Assembly: GCA_947579665.1 (NCBI GenBank)
Contig: OX388345.1
Span: 29,727,849-29,791,848 of the forward strand
Direction of reading: 5' to 3'
Source of the DNA: Sympetrum striolatum
Lineage: Eukaryota; Arthropoda; Insecta; Odonata; Libellulidae
Length of the DNA stretch: 64,000 bases
The notes under the pieces are model-generated. The model was given only the letters and a program-made list of their open reading frames with translations. It was not told the origin of the DNA and searched no databases. Of the stretch, positions 1-12,320 are shown in pieces (the first letter of the stretch is position 1; each line of letters begins with the position of its first letter). Position numbers and translations under genes: made by a program.

Positions 1-1265
1 ATAATTAAGTAAACATTTATGGTGAATACTTGTCTAGAGAGATCTGAGAGCCGAACAAAACAATACAGATTCACATAGATCAATATAAATGTTTTCATAG
101 TAGTAAAAAAAACATAGCGGAAAGTAAATAATAAGATTACGAGAATAAATTAAGTACAACACTAAAATAAATACAGAATAATGGCTATTAAAGCGTTCGC
201 TAGCATAACCAGATTCGTCAATATTAACTGATAGGATTAATTAAATTTGTCCGCATAACTAAGTCAAAACCTTCAATGATAATCTACGGTATGATTATTA
301 CATAGTAACTTTATGGAATAAAGCATCGTGAATTAAGATAATGAACAATTTTATATTCAAATTTTTCTATCCCTACGATAGATAGATCCTGCCAACAGGT
401 GTAGAGCTTAACTGGAGTTTAAAAAAATTGAAAACGATTACATTAAGAGAATTAAAAGAGTAGGAATAACATACATGACTGGTACAGGAAGGATGGAGAA
501 GCGAAAACAATGATAAGAAAAACAAACAAACAAAACTTCACTCTGAAGGAAGTAAACCATGAAAAAAAATAAAGACAAAACTAACCGAAAGAATTGCGAA
601 GTGCTCGGCGGATAGCTAGTTTTTTCGTCGATTGTTTTTCACTAGAACAATTCGTTCCGTTTGCCTCCATCAAATAGAAAGGAGCAGAGCAAACAAAGCC
701 GTTGTTTCTTCAGCCGGCGAATTGCATGCACATCGATATCGATTTGAAGCAATTTAAATGCCACCGCACGGAATCAAAAGAGGGCATCCGCTGTGTGAAC
801 TCTCCTTTGTGCGAGCATTTCTAATTGAACTGCTCCTTTCCATGCTTAAGTGCGCACATTCCCAATTCCGGCCTCATTTCATCTGGAATAGTACGCATCT
901 CGCCATGACGCAACGCTTCCTGCCTGTCTCCCGCTTGCGTACCACAGTGTTAGGGTGTGTCACCAAGACGTGGGGCTCGGGATGATTTCTCAGGTAAATA
1001 TCCTCTAAATTCGAACAGCGGTAAATTAGTATTGGTTGCCTGAGGGTGTTATCGGGCCCTTCCCTTCGAAAATAGATGCGGGTTCGAAAGGGTTTAATTG
1101 ATATGTTCCGAGGTAACTTTGAGGAAAGAGTAAGCACACAACTTCTATACTTAATAACTCCTAGAAGAGGTTTTATTGTATTATGTTTTGTCCACGGGTT
1201 TCGGAAGATTAACCGGTCACTTTAAAAATTCTTGCGAAATTTACAAAGTGTTTTGCTCAAAAGAC
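1..1265. other. Unassigned AT-rich stretch with a GC-richer patch
   Basis: No gene recognised. Positions about 590-1110 are richer in G, C and CpG than their surroundings and carry short open frames on both strands (758-985 plus, 874-1137 minus). Neither resembles a known protein, and open frames on both strands are expected when stop codons are rarer. This is a possible unique non-repeat island; function unknown. Confidence 0.55.
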
Positions 1266-1413
1266 GGTATTATTCTATAGCATAAAACCAAGGATGTTCA
1301 AGCAGCAAAACGTTTTAATTTATACAGAGCCCAGAATTATTATTCTCTGTTCTGTATAAATTAAAATACCTATTTTGTTGCTTGAACTTCCCTGGTTTTA
1401 GTGATGGAATACC
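1266..1413. repeat. Fold-back (inverted) repeat, ~65-bp arms
   Basis: The left arm (about 1266-1330) reads as the reverse complement of the right arm (about 1347-1413), with small mismatches and a short centre. Matching blocks include GGTATT / AATACC at the outer ends, AAAACCAAGG / CCCTGGTTTT, and TTTTAATTTATACAGA / TCTGTATAAATTAAAA near the centre. No coding capacity. It is probably a non-autonomous fold-back or MITE-like insertion; the family is not identified. Confidence 0.75.
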
Positions 1414-1511
1414 TCCAAAAGTTAAGGCCGAGTTCGTTGATTCTATAACCACTTAAATCTATGTAAGTGATGCTTATGGCCTCCTGGCTTAATAGAATCT
1501 GTAAATTTAAA

Positions 1512-2262
1512 TTGATGTCTATGTCTATGAAAGAACCCTGCAAGCCGCCTTTCGGCGTGTGGCAGGGGGTGCAAGCACCTTGACTCTATTTTCCTAAACG
1601 GTTGCTTTTGCGTATACTTCGCGGAAAAAATGAATTTTTGGTACAATTAGTTCTAGCATCTATTTCCCAAATCTTTCTGACAGTATCAGAACTGCCCATA
1701 TAGCAGGGGGGTCGCATTATATCGGTTACATCATCTGAGAACGTAATTTCTCTGAACTTATTTAATAAATTTATCCTTTGAATTTTTCTTCTATCTTCTA
1801 ATGATTCCCATCCCGCGTCCTGTAACATCTGAGTGACACTCGCTGTTTTATCGTAGCAATTCTTTACAAATCGTATCGCCTTTCGTTGTACTTTTTCTAA
1901 ATCCCGAGTATGACATTTCTCGGCGGGGTCCCATACACTACACGCATACTCAAGGTGAGGCCTAACTAACGCTAAGTAACATCGCTCGCGAACCTTTTCT
2001 TCGCTCCTACCGACTATTCTTTTAACGAAGCCGAGTTTCTTAAGTGCTTTTCCACATATATTTCGGATGTGGGCACTCCATGATAGATTATTCGTGAGAG
2101 TTACTCCAAGATACTTTACCGATTCTACTGTCATTAGATTTACCCCTCGGAGGCTATAAGAATAACCATTTACTATAGATTTTCTTTCGAAGAAGTAAAC
2201 TACCGAACACTTTTCCACATTAAGCTCTAATTGCCACTTCCACTTCACCACTTCTAATTAAT
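1512..2262 (-). mobile_element. CR1/L2-like LINE, 5'-truncated copy A1
   Basis: A non-LTR retrotransposon fragment on the minus strand. It holds the C-terminal part of a reverse transcriptase (1586-2251), a short 3' untranslated region with a two-stem hairpin capped by GAAA (1536-1567), and a degenerate hexamer-like tail on the far side (about 1514-1530). The 5' end stops just after the region that would carry the catalytic YADD, as expected for a typical 5'-truncated insertion. Copies of the same family lie at 14250-14375, 42132-42317, 45859-45920 and 63309-64000. The clade label (CR1/L2-like) rests on the protein tail and is approximate. Confidence 0.85.
1586..2251 (-). pseudogene. LINE reverse transcriptase, C-terminal fragment
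   Basis: A 221-codon open frame covering only the thumb and C-terminal tail of a non-LTR reverse transcriptase. Recognisable blocks are LNVEKC (residues 10-15), VKYLGVTL (45-52), VRPHLEYACSVWDP (96-109) and LEKVQRKAIRFV (118-129); this order is typical of CR1/L2/Jockey-type enzymes. The fingers, palm and catalytic YADD are absent because the copy is truncated, so the product cannot polymerise. There is no natural start: the frame opens at a GTG a few codons after a stop. The last codons (SFFPRSIRKSNRLGK) match those of the copies at 42132-42242 and 63392-64000, which share the same kind of C-terminal end. The frame is intact over its length, suggesting a moderately young insertion. Non-functional fragment; family assignment is good, exact clade uncertain. 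Confidence 0.85.
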
Positions 2263-3282
2263 TAAAGGTATACAGATTTGTATAGATTCTTTTGCCATAT
2301 TTACTGTTGAGATTCGTTATCTAGTATTATCAGATGATATAGAAATGATAGGTTTACATTAAAATACTTCAGTATCGCAGAATCATTTGTAGTTTTTAGG
2401 CACTGTATCAGTAATACGACAATATACGACCAATACGCTTGTTTTTAATGGTCAATTACTTGACAATGTTACGATATTCATGTGATATATGGAGTATTGT
2501 TATGTTAACATAATTTCCGTTACGTCACGCGGAAGAAAATTATAGTAGCAAAAGAGAATACGTATCCATTACGCTGTAACATACTACCTTACTTAGAATT
2601 TGTAAAGGAACATTACCATTATGCAAGGGACAATTTTCAAAGCGAATAGTCACACTATTGCGGTCGAATTAATGGTTTGCATCACCAGAGTTAGAAGATA
2701 CAGGAGTGCTTCGATAACATCATATGATGCTACTAAATTTTAAGAGGAAGCAATTTTTGACATATTATCGCTCCGAAATAATTACACGGCTCAAAAGCAA
2801 ATGCGACTAAGCAATTCCTATAGCTGTTACGTTTTTCCATCGTATTCTACATTTGATATTAAAAAAGGTCTCTCCCTCGCACGCGTCTATTCCTCACAAT
2901 TTACATCCGCAAGTACTTTAATTGCTACGACCTGAAATAATCTCCGGGATGACATCTGCCAACCATTCATCATTTTCAATTCGTTTAAGCCCCCTTGTGC
3001 ACGCAATGTGGCGCTTCCAGGTAGTCCGCTCAAAAGTTCTTGGAACCAAAGTTCCCAAGCCTTCATTTTTTTATGTCGTGAACACGGAACGCAGGAGTGA
3101 AGACGCGGCTTTGTTACCTGCGCACTGCTAATCTACTCCAGCTACGCTAAACCACAGATGAGATTACACGCTTGTTATCTCTTTTCAAATCGTTTGGGAC
3201 CTTTCTAATCGGTTTTTAGCTTCATTTGCAAATGAGACTATTTAGGAAATTTTTAGGAAAAATCTGATGTGGCCAGCACATG
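2263..3282. other. Unassigned AT-rich stretch
   Basis: No gene or repeat recognised. A short open frame at 2922-3131 (plus) has no recognisable motif and is not supported as a gene. Confidence 0.6.
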
Positions 3283-3473
3283 ACTTTCTCCATATATATA
3301 AGATGTAAATATGTATCTACGGCAGTATTTTCGAAATCTATATTCAATCTAAACTTGGAAGATAAGTGATTAATTTCTTTCATATTATCTTTGACGTCAC
3401 AAACATTATAAATAATGTTTTTTGGGACATGTTCGATGAAAAACGATGAAATTTGCTTTTCGCCCCAGCGCCC

Positions 3474-4120
3474 AGAGCGCCCACAACGTACATAATCAAC
3501 AACTTCCGGTTTATCAGTATTTCACAAATAACTCCTACACAATTAGTGATACAAAAATATGTTTTACACAAACGTTATAGTAAAATACATTTACTAAAAC
3601 TTTTATAAATAATAGTATATACCTAAATATGATATTTATGGAGATATTTTGAATACCGGAAATGACCATTGTAGACTGAAGCTCGACTTCCGGTTAACCG
3701 ATTTACTCCAAAAACTAATCAACTCTAACGACATCAACCGAAATACTATATATGAAATTTGGTGTTGATCCGAAAAGTACTTTTCATGTTAGAGCGCCCA
3801 CAAAGTACATAATCAGCTACCTCCGGTTTATCAGTATTTCACGAATAACTCCTAATCAACCGGTGATACAAAAATATGTTAAATACAAAAGTTATAGTAA
3901 ACTACATTTTCTAAAACTTTTATACGGTATACAATATACCTATATATCATATTTATGGAGATATTTTGAAAACCGGAAATAAGCTTTGATGAATAAAGCT
4001 CGACTTCCGGTTAACCAATATACTCCAAAAACTAATCAACTCTGACAGCACACACGACAGTACTATATATGAATTTTGGTATTGATACGACTAATACTTT
4101 TCACGTTAGAGCGCCCACTA
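3474..4120. repeat. 317-bp tandem repeat, two units plus start of a third
   Basis: The landmark AGAGCGCCCAC recurs at 3474, 3791 and 4108, exactly 317 bp apart each time. Whole units share further landmarks, including TCCGGTTTATCAGTATTTCAC, GATACAAAAATATGTT and the pair ATTTTGAA.ACCGGAAAT / CGACTTCCGGTTAACC. Units differ at many single positions, so the duplication is old. Short open frames across it reflect base composition. Confidence 0.85.
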
Positions 4121-4121
<1 letters not shown>

Positions 4122-4156
<35 letters not shown>

Positions 4157-4159
4157 ACA
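4122..4159. repeat. (CA)n microsatellite
   Basis: An uninterrupted CA run (4122-4150) followed by an imperfect continuation. It sits where the third 317-bp unit breaks off. The open frames on both strands across it are low-complexity artefacts. Confidence 0.95.
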
Positions 4160-4285
4160 GACATCATTCCAAAAATGGTCAAAACGTGTTCTAGGGATCC
4201 CAAAACATGTATTTCCGTTGAAATCTCGAAGTCGATTTTTTTCATGAAAACAATACTTTCTCTATACTTCGTATATGGAGAAAGT

Positions 4286-5909
4286 AAAAAAAGGTTAAAA
4301 AATTAAAAGTTGTTGCTTATCATGCAATAATAATTAACCCCTCATGCCTCGATGAGATTTATTCGCAGCCGTCGGCGTCGTTTTATCACTGAGAATTCCG
4401 CTTTTGGAAATAAGAAGCAATAACTACAGTTGTATTTAAAATACCGGCCCAAAACCAACTATAGATGCAAATTTCACCATACATCTCAATTTTAATTCTT
4501 TGTCACGGAAAAAATAAAAAAATATACATAAAATGAGCTCCGTGAACAAATTTTTCAATGCTTACTTAAACATTTGTTTATGCTATGCTTTGGTTTATCT
4601 AAACTAAATAGCATGCGACTTGTCTTGGCGCTGATGATACAAATAGCAATTGAGGGAAAATGAAGAATTCTGTATTGGCGTGGTATAGAGTATCAGCAGT
4701 TTTAAAAATTATCACGGATGGAGAATTCGGGATAAATGCTCTTAACCATTGAGTTGATTAGCATGAATAACAAAAATAAAAAGCGCTCATTTATGCAAAA
4801 AGCAACTCTTCCTTAATGAGAATATATGTATACTATATAACATCATACGAAAATAAATCTTCTACAAGATATAGAAGTGAAGCTTAACGCTAGACGTAAT
4901 AGTACTTCTGAGGGTAGTTAAGCTTAATTTATTCTCTGAATATTTAAGATTACGTAAATGAAATATTATCCCCTGGATTTATCTTCACTATCCTGTATAT
5001 CATCTCCTCTCCCTTCACTTACCCTGTGGAAGTCTTTTTTACCATATTACTGAAATGATAGTATTGTGTTCTAAAATCCACAAAATTTATAATGACGTTC
5101 ATATGCACATCTTTTTAATGTGTTTGAATAATACGTCAAGTTAATAAAATCCGAGTTTTGGTTGTTTTCCAGTGCATGGTTGATTCCGTTGCTTTTGCTC
5201 GTCGTTGAATTTCACGATAATTAAGCTTCTTCAGTTCTTTTGGAGTTACCAAATGCGACGGATATGTTCAAGTTTCTCTTTAAAATGAATCACGTCGAGT
5301 TAATTAAAGCAAGTGAAGGCATTCCGAACTCCTGCGCTTTAATTTTCGCTAGAATTGGGATTTAAAAAGTTCTCGGAAAACCCGGAATTCGCAAAGGTCA
5401 AGCAGGTATCTTCTCTATCCTTATAATGAATCCTAATTTACTCAGTTTGTTTTCATTCAAAATGCTAGGTTTTTTATATCACTCATTTATCTTTCCCGGT
5501 GTTTACATAATTTTTGCGGGTATTTAATTCTTAAATATGAGTTATATCCCTTCAGTTTTTGCTTAAAGTTACGGCTATAGCTTAAAAACTTATATCTGCA
5601 GTTTTATTATTACTCGTATGATTCTTATTTTGCTTTTCCCGTTTTCATATCTATCCTTAAAAGAATAAATAATATATGTATGTAGATAGATATAGTTAAT
5701 AAGTTACAATTCCGCTTTCCCACATATTTATTTAGTTTAGTCTTAATGCCTGAATTGATATCACAAATAAAATCGATTGTGTCTGGCTTATATATTAATA
5801 TGAATCTTGGTCGTCAACGCTATAGTTTACTTAACAACGATTGTTGAGGTAAATAAACAAACAAATAAACTGAAACGACACTTACCCGACGAAAAACATT
5901 CTAAATAAG
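4286..5909. other. Unassigned AT-rich stretch
   Basis: No open frame of note, no repeat landmark shared with the rest of the window, and no RNA gene seen. Confidence 0.6.
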
Positions 5910-6107
5910 CGAAAAAATCAGGTAGACGGGGTTGTACTTTTTTCCACAGCTTTATTTCAAGACGACCGGTTTCAGCGAGTGATCGCCATCATCAGATCGC
6001 CATCCAGATCGCCATCATCACCTGATGATGGCGATCACTCGCTGAAACCGGTCGTCTTGAAATAAAACTGTGGAAAAAAGTACAACCCCGTCTACCTGAT
6101 TTTTTCG
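5910..6107. repeat. Near-perfect 198-bp fold-back of two hairpin cassettes
   Basis: Two 86-bp arms (5910-5995 and 6022-6107) are reverse complements with one mismatch that I could find, around a 26-base centre made of repeats of GATCGCCATC. The right arm reads CTGATGATGGCGATCACTCG, then CTGAAACCGGTCGTC, then AATAAA and TGTGGAAAAAAGTAC. The core CTGATGA - stem - GAAAC - GGTC resembles a hammerhead ribozyme core (stem II GGCGA/TCGCT, with an extra T before it). The two cassettes are arranged head to head. The fold-back is directly visible; the ribozyme idea is inference. Confidence 0.95.
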
Positions 6108-9100
6108 AAGATGGAGTTCCACAAAACTACGCCTTCCTCCGTGGATTTTATTCTAAATAAGCTTTGGTGCCATCTCTTCGACAATAAACTTGTTGTTAGA
6201 ATGGTAAATAAGTTATGGATCAAAATGCTGACGATCAACGAAAAATTCGCACGGTTATCGATCCAAGAATTTTCACGGACCAAAGCAATCGGTGCCGAAA
6301 CAAAATTGGTACGTTTCGTTCCGTTTGAGAAGACTATCTAATTTCCTTTCTGAAGAGCAGGAAATTAATGACAGAGAGTTCAAAAAGGTAATTTGAGTGC
6401 ATATGATCCCACTGAGAGTTAGAGGGCTTACGTATGTTCGCAGCTTTGATGGTAATCTTTTAATTTATCTCCGCTTGGTTCATTAAAAAGCTATTACAAA
6501 AAGCGTTCCTTCTAAAGTGATAGCTGTTTGCGCGGTTGCTCCGGAGAGAAGTTATATTTGCCCCACGTAATATTCGAGATCGCGGAGAGTGGAATGTTTG
6601 GGAGACAAGTAGAGTAAACACTACGAGAAATATAACAGCAGTCATAACGCAAGAAGTATTGGTCTCGGAGAGACGAGCACCCGAGATAGGACGATGGCCG
6701 CATAAAATAAAAGGGAGCAAAAATTTCCTGTCATCTCGTGAGCCCGTGAAACTCATTATCCCCACGTTCGAGCCGTCTGGAATGTACTCAGTGCTGAAAG
6801 CATTCCAGACAGCTTAAATTGCGCGGAGAATCCCCAGAAAGGAGAGCGTTTATCTCAGAAATTGGTGACTGTTATTTGTTGGCTGCACGATTATAGCTAC
6901 GCATTGGTAGACGTGTATTTCTTGTAAATACATAAGACATAAATGCGTAAAAATGTGATTAACATAAAAAACGCAAATAAGAAGAAGCATTATTATATAC
7001 AGCAATGCAGATGCATTAATATTAGACGCGAGCGCTAGGGAATGGGCATCAAGCTATTGCCACCATTAAAACTCCACATATATTTCTATACGAGACTATT
7101 TATTGGTTTTAAGAATGTCTATATCTAAATTTTACACATTTTAAATATAAGTACTACCATTTTATTACTTAAAAAATTTCGCATCTTTGAAACTTAAATG
7201 CTAACCAAACCTTGAAATATTTTTTAAAAATTGAAGACTCGAAAATAAATTCTGGATGCGTAATTGAATATTGCGGCGCAATTCAAGAATACATATGCCT
7301 TTATCGTTGAAAGTAGTGCGAAAAATGTTTTTGTTTATAGTTACGTATCTGCATTGTTGTATTTTTGGCTGATCTTTCTGAATGATTTGATAAGTGATTA
7401 CGACCGAATGTTTCCAGTTAACGGGTACTTCCTGAACTAAAGTCTATCCGAAAATATCATATGAATCGCCTATAGAAATATTCTTACGGAAAAATAAAAA
7501 TATACTCGCTTCTAGGGATATAGTTAATCTTTCCATTGTTTTCCTGAGCGGAAAATGGAGAGACAAACAGAATTCAAATGTAAAAAAATGACACAACTCG
7601 TAACGCCACAACCGATAAATTATCGTTCAATGGCGTATAATATTTTTTAGTCAAATTTCCATTTGCCCACCCTTGACATAGTGGTGATACGGATGTTTTC
7701 CTTTTGCCTACACCTTACTAATGCTACATAAACGGATAACTAAAGAGATTATAATTCATTAAATTACCTTAATTTCTTTATTTTGGTATATGGATTTTTC
7801 GGATATTTTAGGAAACAAAGGAAATTTCAGATGCGTGAAAACATTATATGAGGAAAAAGAGAAATAAGCATTGCAAAAAGGAGGTCACACTCTATTTTGA
7901 GGTTTAATGTGGAAATACGTTAAAAGCGTAGGCGTTAGAGTTCACTAGCACATAAAAATGGCATATATACATTCCGGTGTACAACAGAATATATATACGA
8001 GTATCTCTTAATATTCACCGGAGAGGAAATGAAGAACTTTCCACGGCTTCCAATTGAATAAATCAGATATAAATAACGTCCATGTTTTAAGAGTAATGAA
8101 ATGCTAAAATTTTCTCTTCGATTGAACTTATCGTCAAATTTTAATACATCAATTAAATATATATTGTCAAATGCTAATTTCCATTAATAATAATTAGGAA
8201 AATTTAATTGTGGTTTTAGAAACCCTTAGTGAAGCCTAGAAAAGAGTACTCACAGCAGGGAAACAATCGCAAAGAAAGAGAGAGAGAAACTTGCACAAAC
8301 ATACTGATGGACCAAAATAAATAACTAAAAGATGTTTAATAAGACAAAATTATCGTGACGTATAATTATACAGTACCAATAAAAGTGTAACAACAGATAG
8401 AAATAAACCATAAATGCATGGTAAACTATGTAAAATGTAAATCAATTGCAGATAAAAGTGAAAAAGATATGTTCATAACATACGCTAGATTAGAATAGTT
8501 AAAACTAACACTTAGATAATACATAATATGGCATATTTACAAGGCGCTAGACAGTTTGAAAGGGTCTTTTTGACTGTCGCTCGGCGCTATCTTAATGGAA
8601 TGTCTGTACATCGTTATATAGTCTTTATATTTTTGTAAATAATTTTCTACATAGATCGTATTTTGTATATATTCGTCCGTGTCATTTTTTGTGGATTTGT
8701 TTCTATTTTTATTTCGTGCATTCACCTACATTTATTTTAAATTTGCTTTATTTTTTGTTTCTTGGTTGTACCCACTATCAAATGGTGCGAAATCTATATG
8801 TGAATCTGTAAATTAATAAATAAACAGATGAGTCACTATAAATTCCCGAGTAATCGATTCACAAATTCACAATTTATAAATTGTTTAAATCAATTCTTGT
8901 TACAACACCATTTCCGACGAGGTAAACATCGAGGTTCTAAAAACTGAAGACCAAGGTGTAGGAGAATATTTGAAACGTGAAAAATTGCGAAGTTAAGCGA
9001 TCACGATTTTTCCTGCGCTGCAAGTAGAACGTGAGAGAAATTCTACCAGATGACTAACGTGGAATTTCACGCACGAGATGAAGACCGGAAGTCTTTCATC

Positions 9101-10713
9101 TGCTCGGATTTTTTCTCTCGTCACTCGAGAACTGTCAGCTCACGTTTCGCGCAGCATCTCTCTGCGTTTCTGTCATCTTGATTGATTAACCTCGGAATCG
9201 GCACTCTTAATCATGCGACGCGTCCTCTATCGCGCAAGGTGATAAACTCGCTAAAAGCGCTTGTTACATCGGTCGATTGGAAATTCATGATCTTCCATGA
9301 GGGAGTGAATTAATATTTCGTTACTCAGGAACGAGATAAGGTCTCCAAGATACTGGGTCGGCCCCGCCGACACACCTTGATGAATGTAACCTTTTTCATC
9401 CCTCTTTTGGTACGGGATGAAGAAATGTGTTTCTTTCGTTTCCTTTGGCCTCAGTCTTAGTGCGATGCGGAAGCTACTGAGGTATGAGTGATGATGAATA
9501 ATGCCATCTATCTCTCCTTATGGAATGTTACGATAAGGGTTGCTCGTGGATTCACTGTGCTTCACGCACGTGGACTTATCCCTCTTATAGTAATCTGGTT
9601 CAGTGAAGAATGCAAGGGTAAGAAATCAATACCTCACACCTTATTTTGTTTAGTAAGCATTTCCCCTCTCTTTACTCTTAGAAGATAATGGTTGAGGGAT
9701 TGATGCTCCTGTCTTCGGGCTGAATGCTTTACTCAGACTACTTAGTTATAGTTATTATTATTGTTATTAGTTTTGATGATGGCGACACTTTATGTGCATA
9801 AATGTTGTTAGCTTACTTGTATAATCAGTTGGAAGTGTGTGCGAATGAGTATTTATACATGTACTCCATAAATTACACGCACCCGAGTGCGTAGGTATGC
9901 TCACAAATAAGCACATTATTGGATCGTAATGATCTTGTTGTAGACATTTATCAAGATGAGCCCAAAAATATGAAAGTATTGAAAGGGTTTTGATTCATAT
10001 TTTTCCAATATTAAAATATCTGGAAATAATTTAAAAATACAGTTGAATATGTATAGATACATACGAATTCATACATATACTTATTACAAAGTTTTCGAGC
10101 CGGTTAATGGCAAGGTTCTAGGGGTTGGGTTGGGCTGGATTACATAATTTTTATGCTACATACCAATATTCTGCATTTGTATGCGTATATTTTTTTAGAT
10201 ATTATTCGAGTTAATTGTTAGAGGCACATGGCATTTGAAGTGGTTTCAAATTATTTTGCAGTTATTGCAGTTTTAGCAGCATCAATTGAAAATTAGCATA
10301 TCTTGTAAAGTAATAACGTTTAAAAGTTCCAGGTTGATAAATACAAATTCTGTACATTTGTACACGTAGAACTTTGGAAAATGTTTTTGTTGATACCTTA
10401 ATGCAATGCAAGATAACATCAACATCTGGCCTAGAGACTAACTGCGGGGGTGTATCAAAATATACATAAAAATACAATAGTAAATAATATAATTTAGATT
10501 ATTAGATAATTTCTTGATACAAAGGAGCAAAATATTTCAATCTTATACCCTCAAGGGACAAACGAAATTCCTTGCACAACCAATTAATCCACAACAACCT
10601 GTTCAGTTTACAAAGATTGAATCAGAGCCTCATGTAACAGTATCCCCGAGATAATCTGTTCATAAAGGTGCAAATGGTTGTATAGAGAAGTGCGCTAGGG
10701 TCCATCTTGTTGA
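6108..10713. other. Unassigned stretch with two GC-richer patches
   Basis: No gene recognised. GC-richer patches lie at about 6520-6850 and 9040-9440. Short open frames occur on both strands (6460-6817, 8537-8725, 9488-9688, 10262-10477) with no recognisable domain. A segment at about 9478-9610 shares a pattern with 14832-14960: GAGGTATGAGT, then GTGCTTCACGCACGTG / GTGCTCCACACACGTG. This suggests an old dispersed repeat. Confidence 0.55.
6771..6814. other. Short strong hairpin
   Basis: AGCCGTCTGGAATG (6771-6784) pairs with CATTCCAGACAGCT (6801-6814): 13 of 14 positions pair around a 16-base loop. It lies at the end of the GC-richer patch. The stem is too short for a typical pre-miRNA, so function is unknown. 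Confidence 0.7.
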
Positions 10714-11052
10714 ATGGTGGAGTTGAAATGGATTGCAGGAGGAGCAGATGCGGTGAAAGCGGAGAGGGAGAGAGGCTGTGATGACTGTATAATGAATGGC
10801 TGTCGACTGAAAGAAAGGGCGAGTGACAAATATATGAAAAGGGATGTTCTGCGTTGGATTAGACGTATAGAAAGGAGATGCGGAAGGTGGGTGATAAAGT
10901 GGAGAATGATAAGGGCGTTGGTGGCTCTAAAGGGAGAATAAGACAGAGAAAAAGCTGACTGGAAGAGGTAAAAAGAGTTGCTGAAGGGGAAATATACATA
11001 GAGCTGAAAGTTCAAAAGACTGGGAATGGGATACATGAATTTATCTGGTATT
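10714..11052 (+). pseudogene. Decayed LINE reverse-transcriptase C-terminal remnant (copy D1)
   Basis: The plus strand carries a broken remnant of a LINE protein tail. The first frame (10714-10938) ends with YMKRDVLRWIRRIERR, resembling the family motif of the form VLRWFGHVERM. After a frameshift, the next frame (from 10920) reads GRIRQRKS, a stop, then LEEVKRVAEGEIYIELKVQK, resembling the RGRPRKxWLEEVKxD tail that follows in such proteins. At least one frameshift and one stop are visible, so the copy is dead. A second remnant of the same kind is at 36430-36740. A longer open frame on the opposite strand (10695-11378) is explained as its antisense shadow plus a purine-rich bias. The exact LINE clade is not determined. 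Confidence 0.6.
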
Positions 11053-11075
11053 AATGAAGTATGAAAAAGGAGGAA

Positions 11076-12177
11076 ACAAGGAAATTGCGAATTAACATGG
11101 CTGTAAGTAATCTTCAGATGAAAAAGCTTGTTGTTAAGCATGCATTCTTTAAATGAGAGATGGAAATGTAGATCGAAAAAGGGAATGGAGGATTGAGGAA
11201 AACACCGGCTGCGTATGAGGAAGCAGATCCTAAATGTAACGATCGTACGAAATGAATAAAAGAGAACGTAAGAAAAGATGTATGGAGGGCAAAAGTTATG
11301 CGCCTGGATATGAAAGAATGGGAATGAATTATGAATGCACGAGGCAAATAATGCACTCAATCTTGAAGGGAAAAGCATGAGTTATGTATATGCATATCTC
11401 TTTATGAATACATTTCGCGCGGTGTGTTCTTCGGCACCTTAGGTAAAACTTGTCAACCGATAAACTCTTCTGTGGAACCGTTCCTCAAAGCCGTTCCTAA
11501 GGTTAGTGTTATATATGTTTACACTTTTTGCTTGTATTCGCCTAGTGATGCACGACAATAGTCGTAAAACGCACCAACAGAATCTCCCCTATTAGCCACA
11601 GCCATCTTCGGACCGAATTCTTATTCAGAAAGTAAATATCCTCTCTATTTGCTCTTTGCCCATAAGAATGAATAATAACCATTTTTATCGGAATATTAAC
11701 TCTCAACGACTGAGCAACTTACTTATTATTAAGTAACTTTTACCTTCGAAGATAATAAAAATCGGTTGAGCTATTCGGTAAACATTTGCACTCATGCTTT
11801 TATATTCCTCATCCAATGAAATGGAAGTTTATTCACATATTTATCCTTCGTTGAGCGAGGTTTTACGGATCGATTAATAAGCTGAAGTTGCAGTACGCCA
11901 TATTCTGAAGGGTTGCTGCAAAATAAAAAGGAAGCGCCATCTTAAATCGGCCAGTTTTTCTTGGATTCATAAGGACTGGTAAAAAAATTGTATTTAGAAG
12001 ATGCCACTTTCTACTACGTTAAACACTTGATGGTAATAGTATAAATACTCCCTTCTGGTTTGGTCGGTTTCGTTAATTTGGTCTGCTTTTGAGTAAATTC
12101 CTTCGTAGGCTTGTCATCTCCAGACGCTGTTTCACCTTTGATCTTCAAATTAAGGAATATATACATAAAATGTGAAG
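11076..12177. other. Unassigned stretch
   Basis: A purine-rich beginning, then ordinary AT-rich sequence. No feature is supported. Confidence 0.55.
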
Positions 12178-12320
12178 AAAAAGGACTTCGTATATTTCCG
12201 CACTAATGCATTAAATTTACTAATTAAGGTTAATAAAATCCATTAGTGTGGAAATTACGAAGTTCTTTTCCTTTCCATTTAGAATGTCGTTCCACGAAGT
12301 ATGGCCGAACGCGATAGAAT
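12178..12320. repeat. Fold-back repeat with shared 3' block
   Basis: Arms of about 34 bp: AAGGACTTCGTATATTTCCG...CACTAATG on the left and CATTAGTGTGGAAATTACGAAG on the right, with an AT-rich centre containing AATAAAATCC. The right side continues into AGAATGTCGTTCCACGAAG (12282-12300), which recurs at 28697-28715. The block AATAAAATCC-TTAG-TGTGG-AAATT-C...GTTCTTTT also recurs, inverted, at about 28541-28585. So this belongs to the same dispersed repeat family as the hairpin cassettes, here without the CTGATGA core. Confidence 0.65.

Larger units (their letters stand above)
3283..4285. mobile_element. TIR-bounded non-autonomous DNA element with internal tandem repeat
   Basis: The ends are inverted: the left begins ACTTTCTCCATATA (3283) and the right end, reverse-complemented, begins with the same 14 bases (ends 4285). 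The interior is mainly a 317-bp tandem repeat followed by a (CA)n run. The right end also contains a small internal palindrome, ACTTTCTCTATAC...GTATATGGAGAAAGT (4254-4285). No transposase is encoded, and I could not define a clear target-site duplication. The superfamily is not assigned. Confidence 0.6.

Noticed and set aside
4063..4306. Frames on both strands across the (CA)n run
   Set aside because: Repeats of H-T or C-V residues produced by the microsatellite.
6022..6090. Firm call of a functional hammerhead ribozyme
   Set aside because: An extra base precedes stem II and I could not find a convincing stem I; kept only as a hypothesis.
10695..11378. 227-codon open frame on the minus strand
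   Set aside because: Low-complexity (S, F, H, L rich) antisense of a purine-rich region; the plus strand holds a recognisable LINE tail remnant.
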